From NCBI RefSeq assembly GCF_023231945.1, contig NZ_JAJLJH010000002.1, positions 62,001 through 126,000 of the forward strand: DNA of 64,000 bases. The letters are read 5' to 3'. Position numbers and translations under genes: made by a program. Position 1 is the first letter of the stretch; the number at the start of each line of letters is the position of its first letter. This document shows positions 28,973 through 37,638 of this stretch, piece after piece. The stretch comes from Scleromatobacter humisilvae (GTDB lineage Bacteria > Pseudomonadota > Gammaproteobacteria > Burkholderiales > Burkholderiaceae_C). The notes beneath the pieces are model-generated. The model was not told the DNA's origin. It searched no databases and saw only the letters and a list, made by a program, of their open reading frames with translations.

Positions 28973-29094
28973 CGCCCCCACGCTCGCTGGCGCCCGCTGC
29001 CCCCCGAGGGGGCCGGTCGCGACGGGCCCGGCAGAGCCGGATCCCGCGCTCCCTTGAACTTCCGGCCGCTGCCCGAGCGGCAGCGCCGGCAAAG
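28973..29094 (-). repeat. Dispersed intergenic repeat, copy B
   Basis: The second copy of the roughly 120-bp element (first copy 3263-3383), on the opposite strand. It begins at the base after the ybaB stop codon and ends 11 bases before recR. It holds self-complementary GC blocks (GCCCCCCGAGGGGGC, GGGCCCGGCAGAGCCGG) that could fold in RNA. Confidence 0.75.
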
Positions 29095-29105
29095 TCTGAA
29101 CATCC

Positions 29106-29693
29106 ATGAGCGAGGCACGACTTCTTTCGTTGGTTGAGGCACTTCGCATCCTGCCCGGCGTCGGCGTGAAGTCGGCGCAGCGCATGGCCTTCCACCTGCT
29201 GCAGCACGACCGCGAGGGCGCCATGCGGCTTGCGACGGCGCTCGATGGCGCTGTGCACGACATCCGCCACTGCGAGCGCTGCCACACCTTCACCGAGCAC
29301 ACGCTGTGCGACGTCTGCGCCGATCCCGAGCGCGACGCCAACGTGCTGTGCATCGTCGAGACGCCGGCCGACCAGTCGGCGCTCGAGCGCACCGGCAGCT
29401 ACAAGGGCCTGTACTTCGTGCTGATGGGGCGGCTCAGCCCGCTGGACGGCGTCGGCGTGCGCGACATCGGCGTCGGCCCGCTGCTCGAACGCATCGAGCG
29501 CGAGCCGGCCGCCGAGGTCATCCTGGCCACCAGCTTCACCGCCGAGGGCGAGGCCACTGCGCACGTGATCGGCGAGGCGCTGAAGGCGCGCGGCATCACC
29601 GTGTCGCGCCTGGCGCGCGGCGTGCCCGCCGGCAGCGAGCTGGAATACGTCGACCTGTCGACCATTGCGCACGCGTTGGCGGATCGGCGCTGA
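29106..29693 (+). CDS. recR: Recombination mediator RecR
   Basis: A 195-residue ring-forming protein that works with RecO (and RecF) in loading RecA on gapped DNA. It has the N-terminal helix-hairpin-helix ([17 protein letters not shown]), the four-Cys zinc finger CERCHTF...LCDVC near residues 57-72, and a Toprim domain ([17 protein letters not shown], with [10 protein letters not shown]). Length is typical. It follows ybaB, separated by the dispersed repeat. Confidence 0.97.
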   Translation: MSEARLLSLVEALRILPGVGVKSAQRMAFHLLQHDREGAMRLATALDGAVHDIRHCERCHTFTEHTLCDVCADPERDANVLCIVETPADQSALERTGSYKGLYFVLMGRLSPLDGVGVRDIGVGPLLERIEREPAAEVILATSFTAEGEATAHVIGEALKARGITVSRLARGVPAGSELEYVDLSTIAHALADRR

Positions 29694-29767
29694 GGCGTCC
29701 TGACCGGCCATCGAGCCGGGCTCGACCAGGGCCGACGCAGGTGTCGCTGCGCACGCGGGCAGGGCGC

Positions 29768-29773
29768 TAACAT
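29768..29773 (+). promoter_or_regulatory. Putative -10 element with leaderless spacing
   Basis: TAACAT ends six bases before the ATG of the next gene, and no ribosome site lies between. Confidence 0.35.
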
Positions 29774-29779
29774 GCCGCG

Positions 29780-30778
29780 ATGACGATCCAACGATCCGTG
29801 CTGGCGCTGGCCATCGCCCTGCCGCTGTTCGCGGGCTGCGCCGCCGAGGCGCCCGTGCCGGCGCCGACGACGACGCGCTTCGAGTTCCACAGCGCGTTCC
29901 TGATGAACCTGCATCACTTCCTGGTCGATGCGGCGCGCCACCCGGGCCGCATCGACAACGTGAAGTGGAGCGCGCCGCCGACGGGCGTCGAGATGGCCGC
30001 GATGCACGAGGCCGTGGCGTACTACGCGAGCGCCTTCGGCCAGCGCAACCTGTTGTTCGACGACCAGCTGCGCGACATCAAGCACGCGCTCGCGCGAGCC
30101 GACGATGCGCTCGAGCGGGCCGACGGACTCGGCCTGCCGCCCGCGCTCGCGGCCGTCCTCGACCGCGCGGCGCCGGCCTACGCGCGTTGCCTGTGGGCGG
30201 GCCAGGATCGCGTCAATCGCGAATGGATCGCCCGCGTGCAGGTGCTCGAGGCGCGCTACGGCGCGCGGATCCAGCCGCGGCTCGAGCGCATCTTCGAGGC
30301 GCGCTTCCCGGCGTCCATCCGCGACGACATCGTCGTCGAGACCGGCGAATTCACCGGCGCGTACACCGACTCGCCCCCGCCGCAAAGCGTGCTGCCCAGC
30401 GGCCGGCCGGGCTACGACGGCCTCGCCTCGTTGGAGATGATCTGGCACGAGGCGTCGCACACCGGCGCGGACGACCAGCTGGTCGACCTGATCGAGACCG
30501 AGGCCAAGGCGATGGGGCGCCCGGTGCCGGAGAGCTTGTGGCACGCGGCGCTGTTCGAGGCGGTCGGCACGACGGTGTCGGACGTGCTCGCGCAGGACGG
30601 CGTGAGCGGCTACGTGGAGTACGCGCAGAAGAACGGGGTCTACAGTCGCGCCTGGCCGGCCTATGTGCCGGTGCTGCGCGACGACTGGCAGCCCTGGCTG
30701 GCCGGCCGCGGCAGCCTGAAGGGCGCGGTCGATTCGATGCTGTCGAGACTGCCCGCGCCCGCCAAGCCGGTATCCTGA
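29780..30778 (+). CDS. Putative lipoprotein with HExxH motif, unknown function
   Basis: A 332-residue protein with a lipoprotein signal (lipobox LFAGC, Cys20). The mature part is mostly helical. Around residue 225 it has MIWHEASHTGADDQLVDLIETEAKA: HEASH fits the zinc-binding HExxH of zincin peptidases, and a Glu-rich helix follows that could supply a third ligand. Family unknown to me. A membrane-attached periplasmic metalloenzyme is the best guess. It stands alone between recR and a SnoaL-like gene, with no ribosome site. Confidence 0.7.
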   Translation: MTIQRSVLALAIALPLFAGCAAEAPVPAPTTTRFEFHSAFLMNLHHFLVDAARHPGRIDNVKWSAPPTGVEMAAMHEAVAYYASAFGQRNLLFDDQLRDIKHALARADDALERADGLGLPPALAAVLDRAAPAYARCLWAGQDRVNREWIARVQVLEARYGARIQPRLERIFEARFPASIRDDIVVETGEFTGAYTDSPPPQSVLPSGRPGYDGLASLEMIWHEASHTGADDQLVDLIETEAKAMGRPVPESLWHAALFEAVGTTVSDVLAQDGVSGYVEYAQKNGVYSRAWPAYVPVLRDDWQPWLAGRGSLKGAVDSMLSRLPAPAKPVS

Positions 30779-30812
30779 CACGTTCTCCTTTCCCCAGACT
30801 GCGTCCAACGCC

Positions 30813-31205
30813 ATGCCCATGACCGAAGCGGAACTCGCCACGACCTACCGCGACTACATCGCCTGCCTCAACGCGCAGGACTGGCCGCGGCTCGGGCTGT
30901 ATGTGGCGCACGACGCCGTCCACAACGGCCGCGCGTTCGGGCTGCAGGGCTATCGCGAGATGCTCGAGAGCGACTTCCGCGAGATCCCCGACCTGCGCTT
31001 CAACGTCGAACTCGTGACCTGCGATCCGCCGAATGTCGCGGCCCGTCTCGCGTTCGACTGCACGCCCGCGGGCGAATTCCAGGGAGTGGCCGTCAATGGC
31101 AAGCGCATCGTGTTCGCGGAGAACGTGTTCTACGAATTTCGCGACGGCAAGATCGCGCAGGTGTGGTCGGTCATCGACAGGGCGGCGATCGAGGCGCAGT
31201 TGTAG
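30813..31205 (+). CDS. SnoaL-like ester-cyclase-fold protein
   Basis: A 130-residue single-domain protein of the SnoaL/NTF2-like alpha+beta barrel: YRDYIACLNAQDWPRLGLYV, HNGRAFGLQGYREMLESDF, and a C-terminal NVFYEFRDGKIAQVWSVID. Family members include polyketide cyclases and many small-molecule-binding proteins of unknown role. No polyketide genes are nearby, so a specific function cannot be given. A second in-frame ATG six bases downstream could also serve as start. Confidence 0.8.
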   Translation: MPMTEAELATTYRDYIACLNAQDWPRLGLYVAHDAVHNGRAFGLQGYREMLESDFREIPDLRFNVELVTCDPPNVAARLAFDCTPAGEFQGVAVNGKRIVFAENVFYEFRDGKIAQVWSVIDRAAIEAQL

Positions 31206-31210
31206 GCGCT

Positions 31211-32512
31211 TCAGCGAGACGCGCGCGCGGCTGCGCTTCGCTTGCGCGCGCCGAAGCCGACGCACGCGAGCCCGCCCAGCATCAGCGCGAGGGAGCCGGG
31301 TTCCGGCACGGCCCCGACCGTCAAGGTCATGGGCGTCATGGTGCCGTCGAAGCTCCCGTCCGACTCGAAGGTCAGTCCGGTGATGAAGGCCTCGCCATTC
31401 GTCGGATCGATCCCCGCCGCCGGGTCGATGCCCGAAACGACGAAGGTCGACACGCCGGCGCCCGGGAAGAAGAACTGCGCCCCCGCATCGAGGCTGACGC
31501 TCTGCGTGACGCCGTCGACCGTGAACGTCAGCGTGAAATGCCCGCCGCCCGTGTCGGGCAGCAGCACCGACTTGAAGTTCGGCTCGCCGGTCGCCGTTGC
31601 ATAGGTGTAGCCGGTCGCGACCGCCGGGTCGATGAAGGTGATGGACGACGAGGAAACGTCGCCGACGTGGAAGCTGTAGACGCCGTCGGACGTGATCGTC
31701 GGCAACTGCACGTCGAGCGGCCCGCTCGCCTGCGGACTGAAATCGAAGTACGACTGCGAGCGCGACAGGAACGTGGCGTTGTTCGATGTCACGACGCCGC
31801 CGCGACCCGAGATGAGCTGGAGTCCGATCGCGTAGTTGCCACCGAGCTTGAGCGCCACCCCGGGCGCCGGCAGCGTGAACGACGTGGCGGCGGCGGCCGC
31901 GCCGGTGAGCGTGATGCTCTCGGTGTTGTTGGCCACGCCGTTCGGGAGGATCTGGCCCTTGTCGTAGATGTTGATGCGAATGCCGTTCGGGACATAGCCT
32001 GCCGGATCCGTCCAGCTGATGACGGGCGTGAGCGGCGTGGCGCCGGCCGAGATCGTCACGTTGGTCGGGAAGGGGATGAGCGGCGCCGCCGCGATGCTCG
32101 GCGCCGCCGCCGAAACCTCGGGGCCGGCCGCGGGATTGTTGGTGAACTGGATCCGCCACGGATCGTCGACGTTGATGACGGTCGACGAATACTTGAAGGA
32201 GCTGGAGCAGAAATTCTCGTTGACCGCCAACGGCCCGCACTGCGACCAGCCCGTCGCCATGCCGGTGGTCGGATCGAAGGCCCGCACGAAGTCGCCTGCG
32301 GAGCCGCCGCTGATGTCGGCGCCGTACTGGACCTCGTCGCCCTGGCTGGAATGGATGTCGTTCGTCGAGCGGTTGTCGCGGAACGCGTTCCAGGTGCCGG
32401 AGACGACCGTCACCTGCGCGTTGGCGATCGGCGCGGACAGCGCCAGGAGGCTCAGGAAACCTGCGCGGCGGAGCGCGTCGGGCAGCGTCAGGGGCTTGCG
32501 GGCGTGCGACAT
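31211..32512 (-). CDS. PEP-CTERM sorting-domain exoprotein
   Basis: A 433-residue secreted protein: signal peptide (cleavage near PIANAQ), a long Thr/Ser/Gly/Asn-rich, beta-rich body, and a C-terminal VPEPGSLALMLGGLACVGFGARKRS, i.e. the PEP motif, a transmembrane helix and a basic tail recognised by exosortase EpsH. Such proteins are usually processed for export with exopolysaccharide or biofilm. The body holds an Ig/FN3-like stretch (TNVTISAGATPLTPVISWTD) but no catalytic motif I recognise. The ATG has GGGAGT upstream. The exosortase must be encoded outside this window. Confidence 0.88.
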   Translation of the reverse strand: MSHARKPLTLPDALRRAGFLSLLALSAPIANAQVTVVSGTWNAFRDNRSTNDIHSSQGDEVQYGADISGGSAGDFVRAFDPTTGMATGWSQCGPLAVNENFCSSSFKYSSTVINVDDPWRIQFTNNPAAGPEVSAAAPSIAAAPLIPFPTNVTISAGATPLTPVISWTDPAGYVPNGIRINIYDKGQILPNGVANNTESITLTGAAAAATSFTLPAPGVALKLGGNYAIGLQLISGRGGVVTSNNATFLSRSQSYFDFSPQASGPLDVQLPTITSDGVYSFHVGDVSSSSITFIDPAVATGYTYATATGEPNFKSVLLPDTGGGHFTLTFTVDGVTQSVSLDAGAQFFFPGAGVSTFVVSGIDPAAGIDPTNGEAFITGLTFESDGSFDGTMTPMTLTVGAVPEPGSLALMLGGLACVGFGARKRSAAARASR

Positions 32513-32584
32513 CGGAGGGACTCCCGTGCTGGCGAAAGGTGTCCGATTAGCCGCCGTGTCATGGGCAGCGTCAAGGCCTGCGGA

Positions 32585-33355
32585 TTAGGGGCTGGTTGTC
32601 GTCTGTCGTGACACTGAAGCGAGGCTGTGCAAGCGCCGATGAGTCGAATCCTCGGGATCGGGCGCCACGCTCTGCCTCGCGCGCAGGTAGCGATCGCTGA
32701 ACACGTCCAGCCAGGCCTCGAGCAACTGCGCCGCGTGCGCGTCGCCCGCCAGCGCGAGGCACAGTGCGGCCACCTCCGCGGTGCAGAAATGGTGCTCGTG
32801 CCACGAGCGGCGCAGCTGGTAGCGCGAGAGCTGTTCCGGTTGCAGGCCCAGCACCGGCAGGTGGTCGAGATACGGACTCTTGCGAAACGCCTTGCGCGCC
32901 TCGGCCCAGGTGCCGTCCAGCAGGATGAACAGCGGACGCCGCGTCGGGTCGGATGGCAACTCGGTGACGACGCGCTCCGGCGCCGCGAACTCCCCGGGAA
33001 ACACGACCACCGGTTGCCATTGCGGATCGGCCAGCAGCGCGAGCAGCGCCGGATCGACCGCGGTGCGCGACCACGCGAAGGCGAACGTGTCGGGCACGAC
33101 ATCGGCGACGAGCCAGCCCGTGTTGCTGGGCTTGAGCGACTCGAACTCCGACATCACGAGGCACACGCCCGCGCGCGTGGGCACGCTCGCGCGCAGGGCG
33201 CACGCGCAATGGCTGGGCGGCAGGCGGCAGGCGGCGCAGCGCTGCTGGCGCGGCTCGCCGCGGTCGAGACGGGGCCGCGTCGGGCTCAGCGCGATGCAGG
33301 TTGCACGAAGGCGGGCGACGGCGTGCGGCGGGGCGTCCTTGACTTGATCGTTCAC
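32585..33355 (-). CDS. tapT: DTW-domain tRNA-uridine aminocarboxypropyltransferase
   Basis: A 256-residue protein. Near the N terminus is a Cys cluster (CAACRLPPSHCAC), and the core carries the family motif as LLDGTWAEARKAFRKSPYL (about residue 145). Characterised DTW proteins (E. coli TapT) transfer the 3-amino-3-carboxypropyl group of SAM to uridine 47 of tRNA, making acp3U. The C terminus is extended by about 25 residues rich in Ser/Thr/Arg. The start is a GTG at 33355. Confidence 0.82.
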   Translation of the reverse strand: MNDQVKDAPPHAVARLRATCIALSPTRPRLDRGEPRQQRCAACRLPPSHCACALRASVPTRAGVCLVMSEFESLKPSNTGWLVADVVPDTFAFAWSRTAVDPALLALLADPQWQPVVVFPGEFAAPERVVTELPSDPTRRPLFILLDGTWAEARKAFRKSPYLDHLPVLGLQPEQLSRYQLRRSWHEHHFCTAEVAALCLALAGDAHAAQLLEAWLDVFSDRYLRARQSVAPDPEDSTHRRLHSLASVSRQTTTSP

Positions 33356-33399
33356 GCCGGCATGATGCCCCAGCGCTCGACGAACCGATCCCGGAGACC

Positions 33400-33819
33400 G
33401 TGATGACCGACCCCGCCGCGACCCGCATCGCCTCGTGTTCCTGCGGCCAGCTTCGCATCGAGGTGCGGGGCCAGCCGCGTGGCATCGGCGTCTGCCATTG
33501 CCTCGAATGCCAGCGCCGCACGGGCAGCGTGTTCGCCGCGCTGGCGAGCTTCGAGGCGCCGTTCATGGTCACCGGCGAGGCCACCGACTACGTGCGCGCC
33601 GGGGACGCGGGCGCTCGGTTCCGGTTCCGCTTCTGCCCGATCTGCGGCTCGACGGTGTTCCACACGGAAGAGGGCGTCGAGGCCTCGGTGGGCGTGGCGG
33701 TCGGCGCGTTCGGCGATCCGTCGTTCCCGCCGCCGCAGGTCTCGGTCTACGACTGCCGGCGCCACCCGTGGGTGCACCTGCCGAACGGCGTGATCGCGTT
33801 CGAGAGGGATCCGGGTTAG
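33400..33819 (+). CDS. GFA (glutathione-dependent formaldehyde-activating)-family protein
   Basis: A 139-residue zinc-binding protein of the GFA/CENP-V fold. The cysteines CSCGQL, CHCLECQRRTGS and CPICGSTVFH supply the two zinc sites, and the central region has the usual FRFCPICGS motif. The name comes from Gfa of Paracoccus; most family members have no proven link to formaldehyde. The stop codon overlaps that of the convergent NTF2-like gene. Confidence 0.88.
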   Translation: MMTDPAATRIASCSCGQLRIEVRGQPRGIGVCHCLECQRRTGSVFAALASFEAPFMVTGEATDYVRAGDAGARFRFRFCPICGSTVFHTEEGVEASVGVAVGAFGDPSFPPPQVSVYDCRRHPWVHLPNGVIAFERDPG

Positions 33820-34217
33820 GCCGCAGGCTTCTGCGCCGCGGCGAGCATCTCGCCCATCTTCTGGTGGATGATGTTGACGCCCTTGAGCGGGCGCAGCATC
33901 ACCTTGAAGTCGACGATCCGGTTCGCGTCGTTCCAGCGAATGATGTCGACGCCGTTGACGAGGATGCCGTCGATCTCGGTCTCGAACTCCAGCATCGCGT
34001 CGCGGGCGCCGACGATCTCGCGCACGTAGCGGAACGTCGGGTTGCGGAAGACCTGGAACGCGGCCGCGAGGTACATCACGGTCAGCTTGCGGCCGCGCTG
34101 CGGCGTGTGCACCACGGGCGAGTGCATCACGGCGTCCTCGTCGACCAGCTCGCGCAGGCCGGCCACGTCGCCGGTGCGCACCAGGTGGTGCCAGGTCTCG
34201 ATCACGGAAGCGCTCAT
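33816..34217 (-). CDS. NTF2-like (SnoaL-fold) protein
   Basis: A 133-residue single-domain protein: VIETWHHLVRTGDVAGLRELVDE at the N terminus, a MHSPVVHTPQRG segment, and a C-terminal MLRPLKGVNIIHQKMGEML. The fold is a cone-like alpha+beta barrel with a pocket; the ligand or reaction is unknown. The start at 34217 has AAGGACAC upstream. It is 25 bp from mltD on the same strand, so it may be carried on the gloB-mltD transcript. Confidence 0.8.
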   Translation of the reverse strand: MSASVIETWHHLVRTGDVAGLRELVDEDAVMHSPVVHTPQRGRKLTVMYLAAAFQVFRNPTFRYVREIVGARDAMLEFETEIDGILVNGVDIIRWNDANRIVDFKVMLRPLKGVNIIHQKMGEMLAAAQKPAA

Positions 34218-34242
34218 CGTGTGTCCTTCGAGGTTCGTGGAC

Positions 34243-36069
34243 TCAGGGCTGCGCGACCTTGGTCTTGGAGACGGGCTTGGCGGGCGTGCCGGCGGCCTTG
34301 TGCGCGACGACGGTCCTGCGCGGCGCCTTCGACACGGCCACGTGCGCGCCGCTGCGGGCGTTGGGCGTCTGGGCGACGCGCGTCTTCGCAGCGGGGGCCT
34401 TGGCGACGACCGCCTTGCCGGCCGGCGCGTTCGCGACCGCCTTGGTCGGCGCCGGATGCGCCGGCGCGCGCGCGAGCGAAGTCGAGCGCGGCAGGAACAG
34501 CACCGCGGTGCTGCCAGCCGCAAACTTCGCCGTCGGCTTGACGTGGTTCCACGTCGCGACTTCAGTGGGCGACACGTGCCAGCGCTTGGCGACGGCTGCC
34601 ACCGTCTCGCCGCCCTTGGCGATGCGCATGTTGACGCGCCGGGTGGGCGGCAGGTCGGGCGCCAGCGCCATCGCGGCGGAGTCGGCGACGGCCACCGAGA
34701 CGTCGGCGATGTGCTGCGCCGAGCGCGGCACCAGCAGCGTCGAGCCGGACTTCACGAGCATGCGCGCGGGGATGTGGTTGACCTCGCGCAGCTCGGCCTC
34801 GCTCATGCCCACGGCCTTGGCGGCGTCGGCCGGACGCATCGTCTTGCCGACGACGTAGGCCGTCCACGTGGCGAGCGCGCCCTGGTGCGACTTCACGGCG
34901 CGCACGAAGTCGTCGGCGTTGTCGTAGGGCAGCAGCACCTGCGGCGTGCCGGCCGCGAGGATCACGGGCTTGTCCAGCTGCGGGTTGAGCATGCGGAACT
35001 CGTCGATGGGCACGTTGGCCAGCTTCGCCGCGGTGTCGACGTCGATGTCGCGCTCGATGGGCACGCTGAGGAAGTACGGGTGGTTGCCGACCGGCGGCAG
35101 CGTCAGGCCGTACGCATCGGGGTGCATGACGATGTTCTTGACCGCCTGCAGCTTGGGCACGTACTGGCGCGTCTCCACCGGCAGGCTCAGGCTCTCGTAG
35201 TCGGTGGGCAGGCCGGCCTTCAGGTTGCGGGCGATCGCGCGCTGCACCGTGCCCTGGCCGCAGTTGTACGCGGCCAGCGCGAGACGCCAGTCGCCGAACA
35301 TGTCGTGCAGGCGCTGCAGGTAGTCGAGCGCGGCGCGGGTGGACGAGAGCACGTCGCGGCGGTCGTCGCGGAAGATGTTCTGCTTGAGGTCGAAGTCCTT
35401 GCCGGTGGCCGACACGAACTGCCACATGCCCGAGGCCTTGGCCACCGACATCGCCTGCGGGTTGAACGCGCTCTCGGTGAACGGCAGCAGCGCGAGCTCG
35501 GTGGGCATGTGGCGCCGCTCGACTTCCTGCGTGATGTGGAACAGGTACTTCGAGCCGCGCGCGGTCATGCGGCCGACGTAGTCGGGGCGCGACGAGTACC
35601 ACTGCTCCCACACCTTGACCTCGGCGTTGTCGAGGTCGGGGATCGCGAAGCCGTCGCGCACGCGATGCCACAGGTCGGAGCGCGCGGCGCTGTTGTCGAG
35701 GTTGACCTTGGCCTCCGGCTGCAGCGGGTCGTACGGCGGCAGCACGGCGGGCGCGGACTTCGCGGCCGTGTCGGTGTCGTCGTCGTCATCGGCGTCCATG
35801 GCCTCCGCGTCGGACGCGGCCGCCGCCGGCGCGCCGGCCGCGCCGCTCGTGGACGTCGCGACCTGCGTCGAGGCGGCGCTCGCCGCGGGCTCGGCCGCGG
35901 ACGCGGTCTCGGCGGGCGCCATCGCGGCGGCCGTCGTGACGGGCGCGGCCGCGCGGCCGAGGTCGACCGAGGAGCAGGCCGCCAGCGTCAGCGCGAGGAC
36001 GAAGGACAGTGCGGTGACGAGCGGCAGGCGCCGGGTCGGGGGAGTGAGATTCAAAACGTGTTCTTCCAT
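34243..36069 (-). CDS. mltD: Membrane-bound lytic murein transglycosylase D with LysM repeats
   Basis: A 608-residue lipoprotein: signal with lipobox LAAC near residue 31, an Ala/Ser-rich linker with an acidic DDDDD run, then a family 1 (SLT) lytic transglycosylase domain. The catalytic Glu is in LPFTESAFNPQAMS, followed by ASGMWQFV and ALAAYNCGQG. LysM-like repeats follow (TYVVGKTMRPADAAKAVGM... and RIAKGGETVAAVAKRW), then a Lys/Ala/Pro-rich tail. It cleaves peptidoglycan. The first ATG overlaps gloB by 19 bases; a TTG at 36054 overlapping the gloB stop (TTGA) is the alternative start. Confidence 0.92.
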   Translation of the reverse strand: MEEHVLNLTPPTRRLPLVTALSFVLALTLAACSSVDLGRAAAPVTTAAAMAPAETASAAEPAASAASTQVATSTSGAAGAPAAAASDAEAMDADDDDDTDTAAKSAPAVLPPYDPLQPEAKVNLDNSAARSDLWHRVRDGFAIPDLDNAEVKVWEQWYSSRPDYVGRMTARGSKYLFHITQEVERRHMPTELALLPFTESAFNPQAMSVAKASGMWQFVSATGKDFDLKQNIFRDDRRDVLSSTRAALDYLQRLHDMFGDWRLALAAYNCGQGTVQRAIARNLKAGLPTDYESLSLPVETRQYVPKLQAVKNIVMHPDAYGLTLPPVGNHPYFLSVPIERDIDVDTAAKLANVPIDEFRMLNPQLDKPVILAAGTPQVLLPYDNADDFVRAVKSHQGALATWTAYVVGKTMRPADAAKAVGMSEAELREVNHIPARMLVKSGSTLLVPRSAQHIADVSVAVADSAAMALAPDLPPTRRVNMRIAKGGETVAAVAKRWHVSPTEVATWNHVKPTAKFAAGSTAVLFLPRSTSLARAPAHPAPTKAVANAPAGKAVVAKAPAAKTRVAQTPNARSGAHVAVSKAPRRTVVAHKAAGTPAKPVSKTKVAQP

Positions 36070-36818
36070 TCGCGCAGGGCGGCCAGGACAGCGGTGGGAT
36101 CGGCCGACGCCGCGCCGTGGGCCCGGGCGGACGCGGCCACTTCGGGCTCGCGCACGCGCAGGAACGGGTTGACGGCGCGTTCGGTGGCGATCGTCGACGG
36201 CAGCGTCCACGCACCTTCGGCGCGCAACGCCTTGCAGCGGGTCTCGTACTCGGCCAGGGCCGCGTTGTGGGGCTCGACCGTGCGCGCGAAGCGCAGGTTC
36301 GAGAGCGTGTATTCATGCGCGCAGCAGACGCGCGTCTCGCCCGGCAATGCGGCGAGCTGATCTAGTGAGTGCCGCATCTGCGCCGGAGTTCCCTCGAACA
36401 GCCGGCCGCAGCCGCCGGAAAAGAGGGTGTCGCCGCAGAACAGCCACGGCTCGCCGCCGGGCTCGGTGACGACGTAGGCGATGTGCCCGGCGGTGTGGCC
36501 GGGCACGTCCAGCACCTCGACCCGCGCGCCGAGCAGCCCGAACGCCATGCCCTGCGACATCTTCTCCACCGCGACCGGCATGGCCTCGTGCGCGGGGCCG
36601 AAGATCGTGCCTTCGACCAGCGGCTCGAGCTCCGCCAGGCCGCCGACGTGGTCCGGATGATGATGGGTCACTAGAATGGCCGCGAGCCGCAGACCCCGCT
36701 CGCGCAACGCGTTCCTGACAGGCGCCGCCGCTCCGGGATCCACGACGATGGCCTGCCGGCCGTCGTGAAGCATCCAGATGAGGTTGTCGGCGAAGGCGGG
36801 GAGGGCGATCAGATCCAT
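36051..36818 (-). CDS. gloB: Hydroxyacylglutathione hydrolase (glyoxalase II)
   Basis: A 255-residue metallo-beta-lactamase-fold enzyme that hydrolyses S-lactoylglutathione in methylglyoxal detoxification. The metal motif is THHHPDHVGG (THxHxDH, near residue 53), the third His is in GHTAGHIAYV, the bridging Asp in FCGDTLFSGGCGR, and the last His in CCAHEYTLSN. The glyoxalase II C-terminal segment (NPFLR) is present. The start codon overlaps that of the divergent methyltransferase within CCATGG; a TATAAT is 16 bases upstream of the start. Confidence 0.95.
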   Translation of the reverse strand: MDLIALPAFADNLIWMLHDGRQAIVVDPGAAAPVRNALRERGLRLAAILVTHHHPDHVGGLAELEPLVEGTIFGPAHEAMPVAVEKMSQGMAFGLLGARVEVLDVPGHTAGHIAYVVTEPGGEPWLFCGDTLFSGGCGRLFEGTPAQMRHSLDQLAALPGETRVCCAHEYTLSNLRFARTVEPHNAALAEYETRCKALRAEGAWTLPSTIATERAVNPFLRVREPEVAASARAHGAASADPTAVLAALREWKNTF

Positions 36819-37638
36819 GGAGAGAAGCGCTGCGATTATAGAGTTGGCGGGGTGGCTCAAGACGCCGCCCGGCCAGGTGCTGCTCGCGTGGGAGCAGGAG
36901 CGCATCGACCGCGCCGTGTTCGACATCTTCGGCTATCACGCGCTGCAGATGGGCCTGCCCTCGCTCGACGGCCTGCGCGCCAACCGCATGCCCAACCGCT
37001 GGCTCGCCAGCGACAGCCTGGTCGTCCCCGAGGCGCAGGAGATCGCGCCGCCGCGCGATCTTGGCATCTCCACGCAGCCGCTCAAGGTACCCGTCGGGTT
37101 GCACTGCTGCGCCGAGGCGCTGCCGTTCGCGTCCAGCAGCCTGGATCTCATCGTGATGCCGCACACGCTGGAGATGGCCGCCGACCCGCACCTGGCGCTG
37201 GCCGAGGCCACGCGCTGCCTGGTGCCCGACGGCAAGCTCGTCATCGTCGGCTTCAACCCGGTGAGCCTGTGGGCCATGCGCCAGCGCCTGGGCCGCACCG
37301 GCCACAGCCTGCGCATGGCCGACGAATCGCTGTTCCTGCCGAGCGCCGGCGAGTTCATCGGCTACTGGCGGCTGCGCGACTGGCTGCGGCTGCTGAGCTT
37401 CGACATCGAGGTCGGCAAGTTCGGCTGCTACCGGCCGCCGTGGAGCTCGGAGAAGTGGCTGTCGCGCTTCGAGTGGATGGAGCGCGTGGGCGAGCGCTGG
37501 TGGCCGGTGCTGGGCGCGGTCTACTTCCTCGTGGCGGTCAAGCGCGTGCGCGGGATGCACCTGGTGGGCAAGGTGCGCAAGCAGGCCGTGAAGACGGCGA
37601 CGGCACCGGCGGTGGCGACGATCAATCGGCGGCGTTAG
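36817..37638 (+). CDS. Class I SAM-dependent methyltransferase
   Basis: A 273-residue methyltransferase-like protein: WLKTPPGQVLLAWEQERID at the N terminus, FGYHALQMGLPSLD, a post-I region CAEALPFASSSLDLIVMPHTLE (SAM-site acidic loop), then LVPDGKLVIVGFNPVSLW. The usual glycine-rich motif I is not obvious. Homologues next to gloB and rnhA are common in Burkholderiales; their substrate is unknown to me. The start ATG shares two bases with the gloB start codon on the other strand. A TTG at 36844 is a reasonable alternative, as it would leave room for the gloB promoter. Confidence 0.82.
   Translation: MERSAAIIELAGWLKTPPGQVLLAWEQERIDRAVFDIFGYHALQMGLPSLDGLRANRMPNRWLASDSLVVPEAQEIAPPRDLGISTQPLKVPVGLHCCAEALPFASSSLDLIVMPHTLEMAADPHLALAEATRCLVPDGKLVIVGFNPVSLWAMRQRLGRTGHSLRMADESLFLPSAGEFIGYWRLRDWLRLLSFDIEVGKFGCYRPPWSSEKWLSRFEWMERVGERWWPVLGAVYFLVAVKRVRGMHLVGKVRKQAVKTATAPAVATINRRR
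36835..36840 (-). promoter_or_regulatory. -10 element of gloB-mltD
   Basis: A perfect TATAAT on the minus strand, predicting a start near 36828, ten bases before the gloB ATG. It lies inside the first codons of the divergent methyltransferase if that gene begins at 36817. Confidence 0.55.

Noticed and set aside
26582-29392. Minus-strand open frame of 936 codons opposite dnaX, ybaB and recR
   Set aside because: It crosses three confirmed genes on the other strand and lacks any domain.
32513-32584. Operon link between tapT and the PEP-CTERM gene on the minus strand
   Set aside because: Same strand and only 72 bp apart, but functions are unrelated and nothing shows co-transcription; left as separate genes.
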